Shown: positions 23,455 through 36,768, counted from the first letter of the stretch. The stretch: DNA of 64,000 nt from Torreya grandis (GCA_037957365.1 JARHVA010002372.1:1033501-1097500), one strand, 5' to 3'. Translations and numbers: made by a program. Notes: a model not told the origin generated them from the sequence alone.

Positions 23455-24585
23455 TTTTCCTTGCCATGTTTTTTAACTCTCTCAGTCTAGGTAAGGATAA
23501 GATAATGGGTAATGTTGAGGGTAAGGTGTTTGACTACAAATTTATAATTATGATCATTGTTTTACTTATTTTACACTTAAAATATATAAAATAATGTAAA
23601 TTTTAAACTAATTTAGATTGTGGAAAATATATTAGTAAGCACACTAATATAAATTTAAATGGGTTGATGGAAGTTATGATTACTTAATTTATAAATGATA
23701 AATCAATAAATGATTGATGTATTTAACTAATTTTACTTGTTATTACTCACAATAGTCATCTCTAAATTTATAAATGAACTATATGTGTTTTGTTAACTTT
23801 TGAGATAACCCTAATTTCAATAAATTTAGACTTATTATATTCCAAAACCTGTTGATAATAGGTTTTTTTTTTAAATACTATTGATTGCAAAATCTAGTTT
23901 CACTAAAATTGGAATCCATTTTCATTGTAATTGGATTATAAATCACTAATATTGGAATTTAATTTTAGTACTGTCATATTTTAATTTTATTAATATTAGA
24001 ATCTTGGTTCATAATAATCATAATCCACTTCTTTTATTGTCTAATTTATAAAATTTCCTGGTTTTATTTCCATGTTATAATAAAAATCTTAGAGGTAACT
24101 TGATCTAAAGTAATCTAGTCTTTCCTTACCCATTTTATGTCCATGTCACTTTTTAGACATGGAATATTGCTCTGTGTGTAATGAAAATGTTTTTCATAGC
24201 CTTTATCCACATTATTAATGGAATATAAGGAAAAATAAAAAGGATAGAGGATCTTCAATAAATTCATCAACCCCATTTTATATTATAGCCAATTTAGTAT
24301 CCAATTTCTTATCATAAACATATGTAGGAACTTTGTTATGTTCAATATATGATTTTTGTAAGAAGCATTGAAAATAATTATGATATTTAGTTACATTTTT
24401 AATAATCCAATACTTATTTTTAGGTTTACATTAAAAATATAAATAATTACATTGAGCCAACTAGTTAAATTTAGGGGAAATGGGAAAAGATGTCAAGACA
24501 TGAGGTGTTTCCCCTATTTTCCTCTAGCACTTTTAGGATATTATTTAAAATGAAGTTTTTTTTTGGTGTCATAATTATATAGAGC
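23455..24585. other. No feature recognised; very AT-rich spacer
   Basis: No coding pattern on either strand. The LINE that starts at about 24,586 seems to begin abruptly here, as 5'-truncated LINEs do; no endonuclease domain precedes it. Confidence 0.4.
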
Positions 24586-27200
24586 AATTAATATTCTTAA
24601 GAAACTAAATAACACCTTCCTTGTTCATCTACCTAATAAATTAGGGGCTAAATAATTGAAAGACTATAGGATTATTAGTTTGTACAACATCATCTACAAG
24701 ATTTGTACCAAAACTATGGTCCATAGATTACAGCATCTTTTGCCCAAAATTATTTCAAAATACCAAGGGGATTTCATGGCCAAAATTAGAATTACCGATG
24801 GTATTATTCTATCTCAAAAATCTATTAAATCCATTGAACACTCTCAAAGAGGGAACGTTTCTCAAGCTTGACCTAAACAAGGCTTATGATAAAGTTTCAT
24901 GGTAGTTTTTGGATAAAATACTTGGCAAAGTGGGTTTTAATCAAACATTCATGAGCATCATAGGGCCTACATTTATTATTCAAAATTCTTGATCATGGTT
25001 AATATTCCCCCTAAAGGATTTTTATCAACTGAAAGGAGACTTGGGAAAGGCAACCCCTTCTCCCCTTATCTCTTTATTATTATGGTAGAATATTTAGGCA
25101 AAAAAATGATGGAATCCAAAATGGTTGGGAATTTAAAATTGATGTAATTCACCCTTAGGGTGGATCCCATCTCTCACCAATTTTTTTTTACAACACTCTA
25201 GTCTAAGGAGAATCCTTGGTTAAAGAGGTTAAGGCCATCAAATCAATGATCCATGAATAAAGGTGGTATCAAGGCAATGTGTGAACTTATCTAAAAGTTA
25301 TCCTTTCTTCCTCCACACATCAGTTATGTTGAAAATTAATATTTATAGAGTATTAGATTTTCAAATTCAAGAGCTACCATCTTCTTACTTGGGGATGCCC
25401 CTTTGTAGTGGGAGGATAGAAGTAGACAAATGAAACCCACAAATGGATAGATTACAAAATAATCTAACAAGTTATAAGGGATGTCTCATTTCTCAAGCTG
25501 GTAAATTCCAATTGGTTAAAATCTCACATCAAATTATACCTATTTATTGGATATCATTTTTTAGAATACCCTCTAATGTTGTGGATAAAATAGAGTAGAT
25601 TCAAATACGGTTATTTTGGTCAAGAATTGAAGAGTCTTATCAGTTTCCTTTAGTTTCCTAGAACAAGTTTTGTAGACCAAAATAGCTAGGAGGTCCAGGT
25701 CTAAGGAGGAACTAAAATGTGAATAAACTCTTATTACTAAGTAGGGGGTGGAAAATAATGAAGGAAGAGTATATCTAGACAAACATAATAAGGGAAAAAT
25801 ACCTCCCTAAAATTGATGCATATAGTCTTATGATGGAGGAAGTCCCATCCCAAGGGGTCTTTATTTTGGAAAGGGGTAGTTAAATGTAGAGATTTGCTTT
25901 GTAAAGGAAATAAAAATATTGTTGGTAATGGTAGAAAGGTAAATTTATAAGATGATTTATGGATTTTTAATTTCCCCTTAAACTTTATGGATCATTATAG
26001 TGTTATCAGTGGTCATTTTATTTCCTCCATTAGTGTAAAATTATGTGACTGTTGGACCCATTATGAGGTTGGACTAGTTAAGAAGGAGCTACAATGGGAT
26101 GCTAATTTGTGGATATCCATCCAAGATCTAGCCAACCTCAATCATGAACTCAATATTACTCACATTTTCATCCAACCCAAAGAGGACATGATGATTTGTC
26201 ACAAATAATATATTGGTGAATACTTAGTTAGATCGAGTTATATCCTTGACCTAGAATATAGGAGTGATGGAACCCAATGAATTAAACTCTGGGATAAATT
26301 CCTAATTCCTAAATTTGACATCTTATTTTGGTTTTCCTACCAAACAAGATCTAAACTACTAATAACCTTAATAAAAGAGGGTTGAAAATCCCTAATAGAT
26401 GTTATCTTTATAAAAAAGAAGAATAATTGGTCAATTATTTGTTCCTAGATTATTGTTTTGGGGCCAGTATTTTCAACTTCTTTCTAGATAATTTAATTTG
26501 AATTAGGTTTATACCAAGTCATTTCAGGATTTTATTATGAAATATAATCCTCCTTTGAAACTTCTAATTCTATAAATTTTATCGAGGCTTACACTTCCTC
26601 ATATTTTTGGGGTATTTTGAAAGAGATAAATGACTGCATATTCATAAACAAATGGCAATCTCAACTTGGTGAAACTTAGAATTCTAAGAGAATTTAAATA
26701 AAACTATTTAGATTTATCCCCTAAAAATAATGTGGTATTGTGGGATGTTGGCCAACATATCCACTCTATATGAAACCTTAATATTCTTACCCCTCAGGTT
26801 CATCATGTTATCAATAAAGACAAATATCCTTGTTAACTAGGAAAAACCCATAGACGGTTGGTGTAAGCTCAACTTTGATGGAATATCTAAGGGGAAATTA
26901 GGAACTACTATGGGAAGGGGTTATTAGAGACTATAATGGTAATTTTTTATTTACCTTTATGAGTGGTATGGGATTTTAAATTAGCCATGTGGCTAAATTT
27001 AGAGTGTTATTATGGGGAATTTTGTTGGATGTTGATCTCAAGTTACAAAATTTAGTGATTGAAGGGGACTCATTGAACATTGTCAGATGTCTTATTGGAT
27101 AGTATCCCCCTTCTTGGACCTACCTTAATGAAACTAAGGATTATATAACCCTTCTTAATTAATTTTATGAACTTATTATTACACATGAATTATATAAGGT
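24586..27200 (+). mobile_element. LINE (L1-type) ORF2, 5'-truncated and decayed
   Basis: Broken frames follow the plant L1 ORF2 from the middle of the reverse transcriptase to the end. LNNTFLVHLPNK and LKDYRIISLYNIIYKI (24,653-24,700) are followed by LDLNKAYDKVSW (24,868-24,903), which keeps the first catalytic Asp, and KGFLSTERRLGKGNPFSPYL. The family box FADDT is replaced at about 25,180 by FFFTT, so both catalytic Asp residues are lost. Then come ELPSSYLGMPLCSGRIEV, LFWSRIEESYQFPLVSWNK and the zf-RVT region (about 26,290-26,460). An RNase H with GWCKLNFDGISKG (26,860-26,898) and VIEGDSLNIVRCL (27,057-27,095) ends the frame. The upstream endonuclease domain is absent. A 3' poly(A) end could not be fixed. 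Confidence 0.85.
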
Positions 27201-27544
27201 AATGGATGCACTGATCTCATGTATAACTTGGGTATTTTAAAAACACAATTTAAGACATGGAGTTATAAATATAACATTCCATAACAACTTATACACAATT
27301 TGGAGGATGATGTTGATAATGATGGATAGTGATTTGACTATCATTTTAACTAAGAAACTTTTAATCCCAAATCTATAGGATTCTTTTATTAATTATAACA
27401 TTGATTTATAAATAAGGGTAAACATTAGTTTGCATGGGAAAATAGATGGATATTTTTTTAGGTTTGTGATGGTAATTTACATATATAATAAGAGTCATCA
27501 AAATCCCATTCCTAATTTAATATAGAATAATAAGGTTGAGTCTA

Positions 27545-28965
27545 TTGAAATTTCTAAAAAAATTATGGAGCTAAGAATGTGGGTGGTGCATCAAAGAAAA
27601 CTTAGCACATCTTTTATGAGGACATCAAGAGTAACCCAATTTGGAAAATTTTGAAAATATGTAAGATCAACATTGTACATGGAGCATATGACTAGCAATG
27701 ACCTTAAGCTCTCAATCAACTTTGCTAAATCTTAGAACAAGAAGGTAGTCTGCATGAGAGGAGTTGAAATATCCATTTCATAAGAGAGTATTACAACTGT
27801 CACTAGAATGGCACCATATGTAATCAAGGCCTACAAGGATAAATGTCATATTAGATAGCTCTCTAAAACTTTATTTAATAATTATGCTTTAGCTAATAAA
27901 TTGAAGAAGGTATTCTTTGAAGAAAACCTCCTATACCCATGGAAATATGTTTGTCTAAAAATCATAAGGTACCAACTTCAGAAGGGAAAAAAGAGTGGTG
28001 CATTATCACTATTTTATTATAAGAAACCATTTTAGTAAAAAAAATTCTTTAACTTTCCATTTTTTCTATTAAGATTTCTAGAATCCACCATGGAGGCATA
28101 CTAGGGTGACACTTCAGATTTCATTATTCACCAGGCTCTCATTATGTTTTTGGATTAAGGTTTATATGCCTTTGATTAAAAATTGGCTGGAGATTGAGGA
28201 GGTGGTGTACCCCAAGGTATTAGAGAAGGATAATTTATCCAACTCTAAGGAGATAGCCAACATAGAGTCTAAATATTATTGCACCACTCTAGATTTCTCA
28301 AATTCTGGAGAGTAGGAAAAATAAGTAATTAAAGAGGGTCAAAATGAATTTCATTATGTATGATGATGAAGAAGATCCTTCCCATATTAACTTGAAATTT
28401 TAGGCTCTATTTAACCTTGGTAATGATGCCCTAAACTTAATAGGGGAGGATGATAAGGTAGTGGATTTGATTCCTCTTTAGGAGCCTCTAGAAAATTAAG
28501 GGGATGTAGTCCAAAAAGAATGGGTCAATTATAACCTTAAATAAAATCTCAATTATATATATAGGATACTTCAAAGCTAGGTAAAATACCTATGAGAATT
28601 TATAAAACATATCAAGTCCATCAGGGAAGTGATCCTAACTAGAGCTGATATGGGTAGGAGGGGAGGTGAATTATGGAAACATTTGGTTAGTATGGTCAAT
28701 CAATATCTAGAAAAGGCACTCAAAGAATATCATGAATTTATTAAACAAGAGGAAGAATCTTAGGAAAAACTTAAGGGAGATATAGTATAGGAAAAATATA
28801 AACATGGATGAACCCAAGGTGGTCTCAGATAACACTCTGAAGGAGTCTTACATGAAGGGTCATTGTAATCAAACTAGGGGTGACATGAAGAAGAATGTGT
28901 ATGGAAAAAAAGAGGACCTACATGCCACTTTAAAGTCCAAAATGAAAAAAGGCTCAAGAACATGA
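27545..28965 (+). pseudogene. Unrecognised decayed coding-like region
   Basis: Several plus-strand frames look protein-like but I cannot name them. 27,548-28,030 gives about 160 codons with four stops (MELRMWVVHQRKLSTSF at the start, YPWKYVCLKIIRYQLQKGKK near the end). 28,106-28,315 is an open 69-codon piece. 28,342-28,790 reads MNFIMYDDEEDPSHINLKF and later REVILTRADMGRRGGELWKH. After 28,960 the sequence turns T-rich, with a hydrophobic-looking reading. The order and spacing suggest one former protein of about 450 residues with frameshifts. It lies directly after the LINE ORF2, but nothing ties it to that element. Confidence 0.3.
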
Positions 28966-30384
28966 CTGATTGTGTGGTTGGTTAGATTTTTCTAGTTTTT
29001 GTTGTTTTTTTTATTTTGCTTTTAGTTTGTTTCCTAATGGGTTCTATGTGGGTTTTGAGAGGTTTTTTTAGGCTTCAAGGTGGGATGCCAATTATGGTTG
29101 TTTATTTTTATGTGTTTTTCCCTTGCTCTGATTCTATATGTAAAGGTTATGGGATACTTTAAAACCCATTTTTTACATATATCTAAAATCAATTTAGGGA
29201 AATCTTAGAATTGTATTTTTTGTAAAACACTAGTCAATAGTAGTTATATATTTAAAGAAAGAAGTAACCTAAAAACAATGAGAACAAAAAAGATCATGTA
29301 TTAAAATATTATTTGTTAAATTGTGTATGAATTATTTATTTCTACCTCAATATAATTCATTTTGTAAATACTCTATACATTTTAACATATTTCAAAAGAA
29401 ATGAATAATAACATAAATAATCTAACATCTAATTATTATTGTTTTATTTGTAAGTAAAAAATAATTTTAGAATTATGTAATTTTTTTTATTCATTTTTTT
29501 TGATACAATTAGTATTGGAAATAGGTGTCACTAATTTGAGATGTACATTTTTAATTAAGTAATTATTGATGAATTATGGAATAATAATGTATGTCAAAAT
29601 AAACAACCACCATTTCTCCTAATATAGGTTAATTTAGGAAAAACCAAAATTGGGAAAGTTAGAATAATTATTATAATAATTTTAGGGTAATGTTACATTT
29701 TTTATATTAGTGATTTTTTAAAGTCACCAAATTACAATCTATGGTAAACCATGGAATAATTGTGTATGTAGACATAAGTTGTTTTTAGTTCTCCTGGTAT
29801 ACGTTATTTTAAAAAATATTTTTTTATGTGCAACTCAAAATTATTTTTTGTTTGATTGGGTAAAATACATAGGTTTTGAAGATCCTAAAAATTAATATAA
29901 AGGAGACAAATATGTGACATTAACACTCAAATGTGATGCCTCTAAAAGTAGAAATGAATTAGGAAAAATAACCACAAACACAACATGTCGATATACCAAA
30001 AAAATCACAAACATATAATTGTACCTTACTACTACAAGAAGCCCTATTATCTAGGAATGCCTTCATTAAAATTCTATTGATATTCCACATAACCTCTATA
30101 AAATAGATCCCCACCTGGGCTAAAGGTCAACTTGGATTATTTCTCCTACCTTTCTGAATCACCCCAGGATGAAGTGTCATGTTGAAAGACTAGACCTCTA
30201 ATATTTTACCATTTTTCTTTTTATGCACTTTGGTCCACCTATCCTTGTATTATATAGTTTCTTATTCAAATAATAAATAAATTTAAATTGGTTTGAAGGA
30301 CTAATATTTGTCTTATATTAAAATATCTTCCATTATTTCTACCCTTGGTATTTTTATCTATTGAATAGCTTCCTTAGAAATTGT
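28966..30384. other. No feature recognised; AT-rich spacer
   Basis: No coding signal, tRNA or clear repeat was seen. 29,270-29,880 is extremely AT-rich. Confidence 0.4.
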
Positions 30385-30960
30385 TTAGATAAGGGTTTGC
30401 AATCCCAAATCCAATGCCCTCTTAGTTGGAGTAAAAGAATAAACCAAATTATCATCCTTTAAGTGAGTGGAACCTATAGGGTCCTCATTTTGAATAACAT
30501 GCTCAAACTTATTTGAGGTTGAGTCAAAATCTTCACTCACTAAATAAGGGGAATTCACAGTGAGGTGGGTAGGACAAAAGTATATCCACCAAAAATTTTC
30601 CTTTTTTATTCTAAGGTTTCTATAATCTTTGGTCAAATGGCTTGTGTTAAATTAATTATTAAAATTAAACAATAGACCTTCATAATTGAGGGGCTTAGAC
30701 CATGATCAGTCACCTACTTGCAAGATAACTTTTTAGAGAGATATTTTGAGGTGTCAACATTGACTAGTATTCTATTGAAGATATTATGAGAAAAGGAGGT
30801 AGTATCTAGGTGTCTTATCTAGGTGTGTTTGTATAAACTTAACTAGGGATTTGATTATGAATTTAAAGCTAGGAGTAGACCAAAATTAGAGTGGAAGGCA
30901 AGGTAGGCCTAACTAGACCAATATTTCATTTAGAGGTTTAATGAGGGTGTTAAAGTAATG
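30385..30960 (-). pseudogene. LINE ORF1-type protein (DUF4283 / CCHC), decayed
   Basis: On the minus strand the reading LGLPCLPL*FWSTPSFKFI (about 30,924-30,868) matches the plant LINE ORF1 phrase V.LP.LPLEFW...... . It is followed by the partner of the ..L..I.LEVGDE.W.QPLDYEG..F block: KVILQVGD*SWSKPLNYEG (about 30,736-30,680). The zinc knuckle that should come next (CRRC...GHLA.DC) is reduced to FNFNN*FNTSHLTKDY: both leading Cys positions and the last Cys are gone and only His remains. An 83-codon open piece (30,636-30,385) forms the C-terminal side. ORF1 proteins bind the LINE RNA. The strand is opposite to the LINE ORF2 at 24.6-27.2 kb, so it belongs to another insertion. Confidence 0.6.
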
Positions 30961-31035
30961 GGACTATGGTTTCGTGATTAAAGGGTGTTGACTCAAAATA
31001 CATAATTAACCTTAAATCAACTCCTTATCCTTAAT

Positions 31036-31149
<114 letters not shown>

Positions 31150-31661
31150 TGACACTAGGGTAGATTTTGATCCTACCTTGCATAAGGGGTTTCTAGTGCT
31201 TCAAGATCCAAAAATGAAGCTCTTGATGTTTTGGCCAAATATTTGAAAATGTGCATGTGATGTTATTGGAAGAGCACCTCCTTAGTCTAATCCCCATAAA
31301 AAATCATAGTAGTAGGAGAAGAAGAAATTTTAAGAGGATTTGGAGTTGATTTGAGTTGTGTCTTGGAGACAACCTCAAAAAAATATCTAGACTTGTTATC
31401 TATCATGCTTTCTAATTTATTAAAGATAAAATCCCTATCAACATGGTGAAAGAGATTCTCTAGTTATTTATTAAAAATTACCACCCTGTGGTGTGGTCCA
31501 AACACATGGCATGCACTAATATATCCATTTGTGATTGGGGAGCCATTGACTTCCCCTATTTCATCCTTGTAAACCGGTGGAAGATAAGCACCAAGGTCTT
31601 CGATAGGCAAGGAGGAGGAACCTAGAAAGGTATTTGGAATTATCAAATGTATCTAAGAGTT

Positions 31662-32025
31662 TGTTGTAATAGATTTGGATTAGATTTTAATAAATAAAAT
31701 ATGAATAATAATTGAGCCAAACATAGATAATTCTCACATAATAATATATCTACTATATTATTAATTTTATTACATATAAAACCATGTGAATGATTAAAAA
31801 TATATAGGAAAGTTATTTCCTATAATTTGGGAGATACAATATCCACCAATATCTCATAAAAAAATCCAACTAACCAACCCACTAAATATGAATATATTGT
31901 TATTAATAATATATTCTATTAACTAACAAGCACTGATAAATCTAACTCATAAACTATTAATGTAATCTTGTTTCTCAAATAATTATTATTTTATATAGTA
32001 ATAATGTGAACAATATACCTCAACA
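31662..32025 (-). repeat. 3' LTR of small element
   Basis: Minus-strand reading starts TGTTGAGGTATATTG directly after the polypurine tract. It pairs with 34,244-34,606. Confidence 0.75.
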
Positions 32026-32040
32026 TTCACCCCCTTTTGT
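32026..32040 (-). promoter_or_regulatory. Polypurine tract
   Basis: Minus-strand caaaagggggtgaa lies immediately before the 3' LTR. In LTR elements this RNase H-resistant RNA primes plus-strand DNA synthesis. Confidence 0.6.
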
Positions 32041-32157
32041 ACATTATTAATCCTATCTACACCCCCTTAATGTGAACATGGATAAAACAAATCTCCCATA
32101 TGTGTACCTATACTCATGACTCGGTGATTTTTAAAAGACAATCATAAATCTTACATG

Positions 32158-32348
32158 ATGGTTTTACAAATGGATGACCAAAAACCAAAAATAGTACTTG
32201 ATGGTTTTATAGAAGGATAACCAAAAACCAACAATAATGGTTTTACAAACAAGTGGCAAACAAAAAACCATAAAACAATAATAGTTTTACAAGTGGCTAA
32301 CCAAAAACCACAAAGTAATGGTTTTACAAGTGGATTACCATAAACCAC
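32158..32348. repeat. Tandem repeat, five copies of about 37-44 bp
   Basis: The phrase aatggttttacaagtgg.taaccaaaaaccacaaagt recurs with starts at 32,158, 32,201, 32,236, 32,279 and 32,317. It lies inside the small LTR element, near its polypurine tract. Copies vary in length and sequence. Confidence 0.85.
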
Positions 32349-34230
32349 ATCACAACATATAGTATAGTTTCTATATCTCATCATTATCACATTTTAGAGA
32401 AGTTACATAGGATTTTATAGTTCACTTTTGAAAAAACATGAACAAGTGTACATCTATTCTTATTTCAAATCACACTATGATGAAAATAAACACACCACAC
32501 AACTAAAATGAAAAATGCCACTAAATTAGAAAGTGGCCTTGTCACTAGTGTATAATTAGAGACTATAAAACCTCTAGTTTCCATTTCTTCCTTCCTCCAG
32601 TTGAAGAGGTTGCTTACTCAAGAACTAGAAAAACTAATGATAGCCTTGGTACTTTTAGAAACAACATGTTTAGGAAGATCTCATGGTAAAACATGACATA
32701 CAACTATCAATATTTATCTAGATGTAATATTTGGATTCTTATTATGATGAGCAAGCATTGATGCATATTGAGATAATTTCTTAAATATATTGTTAATGAA
32801 GGAATTCATTATACGCATACATTTTATATAAATATCAACATCTCAGTGTACCTACTTCAGTACCTTAAATATGTATATTTTGAATTTATTTTCATTTTGT
32901 TCTACTTTTTTATTTTCTATTTTACTCATTTTATCTATAATGACTAAAATAGGACATCAATTTTTCACTAATAATGCATCTGTACAAATAATTTTAGAAA
33001 ATTTATCCCAGTAATCACCTAAACAAGACCATAATATTCACCTAAATAAGATTAAATGATAAGACTTTATTTTATTTTTAATGTACATAAGACTATTAAA
33101 TCAAATATTACTATGGACTTATAAACCTTTGAGATTATACAAAACTTAAACTTTGACATAAGAAATCCTAACTACTATACTCTAACACTTAGATTTGACA
33201 ATAAAAAATAAGTTATTAATTATGGCAAACTACTAACTTTAAAATTAAGTTAACAATGGACCTAAAATTTTAATGAAAGACTTTTAAATATGGAAATGTC
33301 CATATGAAAATATTAAATACTCAATCTTAAAAAAAAACTAGACTTTAAATAACTTAACAATGACTTTATGGAACCAAATGACTTGACACAAACTTATTTT
33401 GATCAAATAACTTAAATATCTTATAACAAAAAAGCACAAAAAATATATACTACCTTGCATTAATGAATATATTTGACCATTTTTTAGTGGTACAAACATG
33501 GAATAGGTGGAATCAAATGTGGATAGCTTAATATCCAATGATAGTGTGGCATCAAGTTACCTTGTAGATCTTGCATGTTTTGAGAGTGAGATTTACATGT
33601 ATATGAGCATCAATAGCTAAGATGAGTTGGAAATTATTCCAATGGGGAATTCCCATGACTAAGAAATGAGTATTACTGTAGACATGGAAGCCAATATATT
33701 TCATGTGGATCAGGTCTAGCAGGTGTTCCAACTTTATAAAAAAATTAGATTTATGTCATTATGGATAGCAGTTTACCAAGTAGTGCATAAATATTTTAGA
33801 ATGCAGCATAGAATGATGATGATCTCAATTAGTGGAATGGATTATTGGAAAATTCATGGTTTACATGCACCACTAAGCCAAATGGAATCTTTAAAAACAA
33901 ACAAATATGAATGTTTGATAACCTATCTATGTTCTCTTAGTTTCTTGGATGACAATCAGTCAACACTGAATTAAAGCTTTTCTCATGTCAAACTAGCTTA
34001 AAAGTATTATAACCATGAAAAAATATGTGTACAGGATATATACATGATTTATAATCTCATTTGGATAATTATTAGCATCTTTAAATATAGCACCACTATT
34101 TAGATCACTCATAATGATGTTTGGCGATGCATGGAATACAATAGTGCAACCACATCCTTTTATCCACACACAGATAGGCATATGAAGCATAGCTAGGACT
34201 ACACACATAAAAAATAACCCATTTGAAACT

Positions 34231-34246
34231 CTTGCTCTAATACTAG
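34231..34246 (-). promoter_or_regulatory. Decayed tRNA-iMet primer-binding site
   Basis: Minus-strand ctagtattagagcaag follows the 34.2-34.6 kb LTR and resembles TTGGTATCAGAGCAAG with C-to-T and G-to-A type changes. Confidence 0.5.
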
Positions 34247-34606
34247 ATAATAGAGCTGGTTCAGGTCTACATAAATAAAATATTAATAACAATGGACCTG
34301 AACACATATTATTCTCACATAATAATATATCTGCTATATTATTTCTTCTATTGCATATAAAACCATTGGATGATTAAAAATATATAGGAAATATAATTCT
34401 AATAATTGGGGAGATACAATCTCCACCAATATCTAACAAATAACCTCTAATGAATCAACTCACTAAATATGAATATATTGTTATTAACAATATATTCAAT
34501 TAACTAGCATACACTAATAAATCTAACTCGTAAACTATTAACGTAATATTATTTATCAAATAATAATTATGTTATACATTAATAATGTGAACATTATACC
34601 TCAATA
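34244..34606 (-). repeat. 5' LTR of small element
   Basis: Direct copy of 31,662-32,025. Minus-strand reading starts TATTGAGGTATAATG, where the other copy has TGTTGAGG, so the terminal TG has mutated. Confidence 0.75.
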
Positions 34607-36756
34607 GGTTTAGCCTGATGGAGTAGAGGAGGGAAAGCCAGGGTGTCTAAATATTGAATTTATTATGGGTGAAAGTAGGAGCAGGATTAGGGATGAAGAC
34701 ATGTTATTTTTTTATATCACTTAAGGAGTGTTATTATAAACCTTAAATCCATGAAAGTTGAAATAATTATCATAATAATTTTATGGAAATTTTATACTTG
34801 TTTTTCTAAAATTAATAATGAACGAAAGTGTTGATGTGTTTTTAATGATGTCCCTAAGGTGGCCAAGTTTTTTTATTAGTTGATGTGAATGCATGGTTCT
34901 CAATGATAAAGTGTGCCTTAGTAACCATGCATGGAATCGACTATGTTTTCTTGATTATGCAAGGTGATGGATGTTAGTGATGTGTTTACCATCTTTGAGG
35001 GGTCATATGAGGGTTCAATATATCTTGGTGTTCTTTTGGAAGTTAAATTAATTCATTGGAATAATCTTGTGAAGGTCTAGGTTCTGTTAGTCATCTTGCC
35101 ATAACTTCCTAAGTAAGCAGATTGATGACATCAACATTTGCATGTGTGAAGGTTTTAGAAGATAATGGTCACATGGGTTTATTCATATTTTTTCATAAAT
35201 ATTTTTTTTAAAATTTTAGGTCTTGACATGATGTCTAGTAAATTTTATGGTAGTGCAAAGTTGGTCTCCTAGGTAGATTTCACTAGCTTCCATAGTTAAA
35301 TTTGCATTAAAATGTGAATGTTGCAATTCAAATATTTGAATTTATAGAGGAAAAATAATCTATACTATTTTGATAATAATATTTTATGTTGGATTATTTT
35401 TATGGTGTTATAAAAATAAAAGTGGTAGATAACTTCAAGGTAAATCCATTAAAAATGATTTAGATGTTTGACTAGTCATACACCTACAATTATTGTGGTC
35501 CAAAGTTGACTGAGGGTTTGACCTTCTTCTACAAATGACTCAAGAAGGATGTTTGATATTTTATTGATGATTTTTTGATGTTTGAAGGTGAATGATATAT
35601 TTAAGAGTGTTTTATACTCCATGAGGATCATCTATATGGATTTTGGAGGTTTGACCAATCCATCTTCAATATGAATAATTGCTTACAAGTTGACTTTTGG
35701 TTCGATCATGGTGTTATCATGTAAAAGGCAAATGGTTTATAGGTTTTTCATATGAATATATGTGTATTTATTAATTTAATAACTTTATGGTGTCTTAGGG
35801 GTCATATGGTGAGGACCTGTGTGCTCTGAAGTGATCTTGTCTTCCTAGTTTTGCTCAGTGAAGTGCTAAAAGGATGAATAAGTCTCTATTGACCTATAAG
35901 GGCTTATTAAGACTAATTAAAAGATGTTATTACTTAAGTTTGATATATAAAATATATTTAACACATATTTATATGAAATTTATCTTATTATAAGTGTGAT
36001 ATAAGCCTTAAGGAATAAGACAAGTCTTATGGCTTACCAAGAAGGTGATGATTATGAAGGCTCTATAAAGAGCATAAACAAAGATGAAGGTTTATAGAGT
36101 TGTCAAGCAAAGAAAAAAAAAGTGTGAGAATTATTGGAGGATATATTGAAGATAAAAATAGGATTAGGAATATATTCATGACCTAGAGGTCATATTTTTG
36201 ATGCTATAGTAGTGTTCTTATAGGGTTAAAGATTGAGAATGAGTGAAGAGGTGGAGAGTGATCTAAAAGGTTATTTTGGATGCATTGCTTATGTGTGAAG
36301 GTTTGAAAGAGTGTCAAGGGATGAAGAGAATTTATATTAACTATTTATCCATCATATTAAAAGGAAAACAAATATTTGGAGGTGTTTATATCAGAAGGTG
36401 TTTTGTGTGCTCAACATCTAGGACAAGTGGGTGCCTGTTCATGGTTAGGGGTTAGTGCTCCTTGTAAAGTGGGTGGTTTAGTAAATTATTTTGTTTAATA
36501 ATACATTATAGGATTTTATTCCACTTTTATAAAGACTTAAAAGTGGTTTTTATCCCCCATGAGGGTTTCCCACATATTTCATGTGTTATTAGTGTTTATC
36601 TTGCATAGTTTCCTTTGTTCATTATAATAACTAGTTTACATGCTTCATGAATGTTTATTTTGATTGATTGAGAGTTTGAATTTTTGGAATTGGAATTGAA
36701 TTTCTTACATCAATTATTCACTCCCCCCATTTTTAGTGATTTTAACTATAAAAATT

Positions 36757-36768
36757 GGTATCATATAC
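36757..36768 (+). promoter_or_regulatory. tRNA-iMet primer-binding site of copia element
   Basis: TTGGTATCATA follows the presumed 5' LTR and lies about 55 bases before the gag start. It is complementary to the 3' end of plant initiator tRNA-Met apart from the family change at ..AGAG. Confidence 0.6.

Larger units (their letters stand above)
31662..34606 (-). mobile_element. Small non-autonomous LTR element (minus strand)
   Basis: Two direct repeats of about 363 bases (31,662-32,025 and 34,244-34,606) enclose a 2.2-kb interior. They share ttctcacataataatatatct, gattaaaaatatataggaaa and actaaatatgaatatattgttatta. On the minus strand the 34.2-kb copy is followed by ctagtattagagcaag, a decayed tRNA-iMet primer site (TTGGTATCAGAGC). 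The 31.7-kb copy is preceded by caaaagggggtgaa, a good polypurine tract. These two signs give the orientation. No protease, reverse transcriptase or integrase was recognised in the interior. The bases next to the outer ends (gagtt and ggttt) are similar but do not form a clean target-site duplication. Confidence 0.75.

Noticed and set aside
32158..32348. Possible CRISPR-like array of repeats with spacers
   Set aside because: The repeat is imperfect, there are no unique spacers of fixed length, and the context is a plant LTR element.
32151..32390. 79-codon minus-strand frame with repeated FWLATCKT-like words
   Set aside because: Reads through the 40-bp tandem repeat; period and wording come from the repeat.
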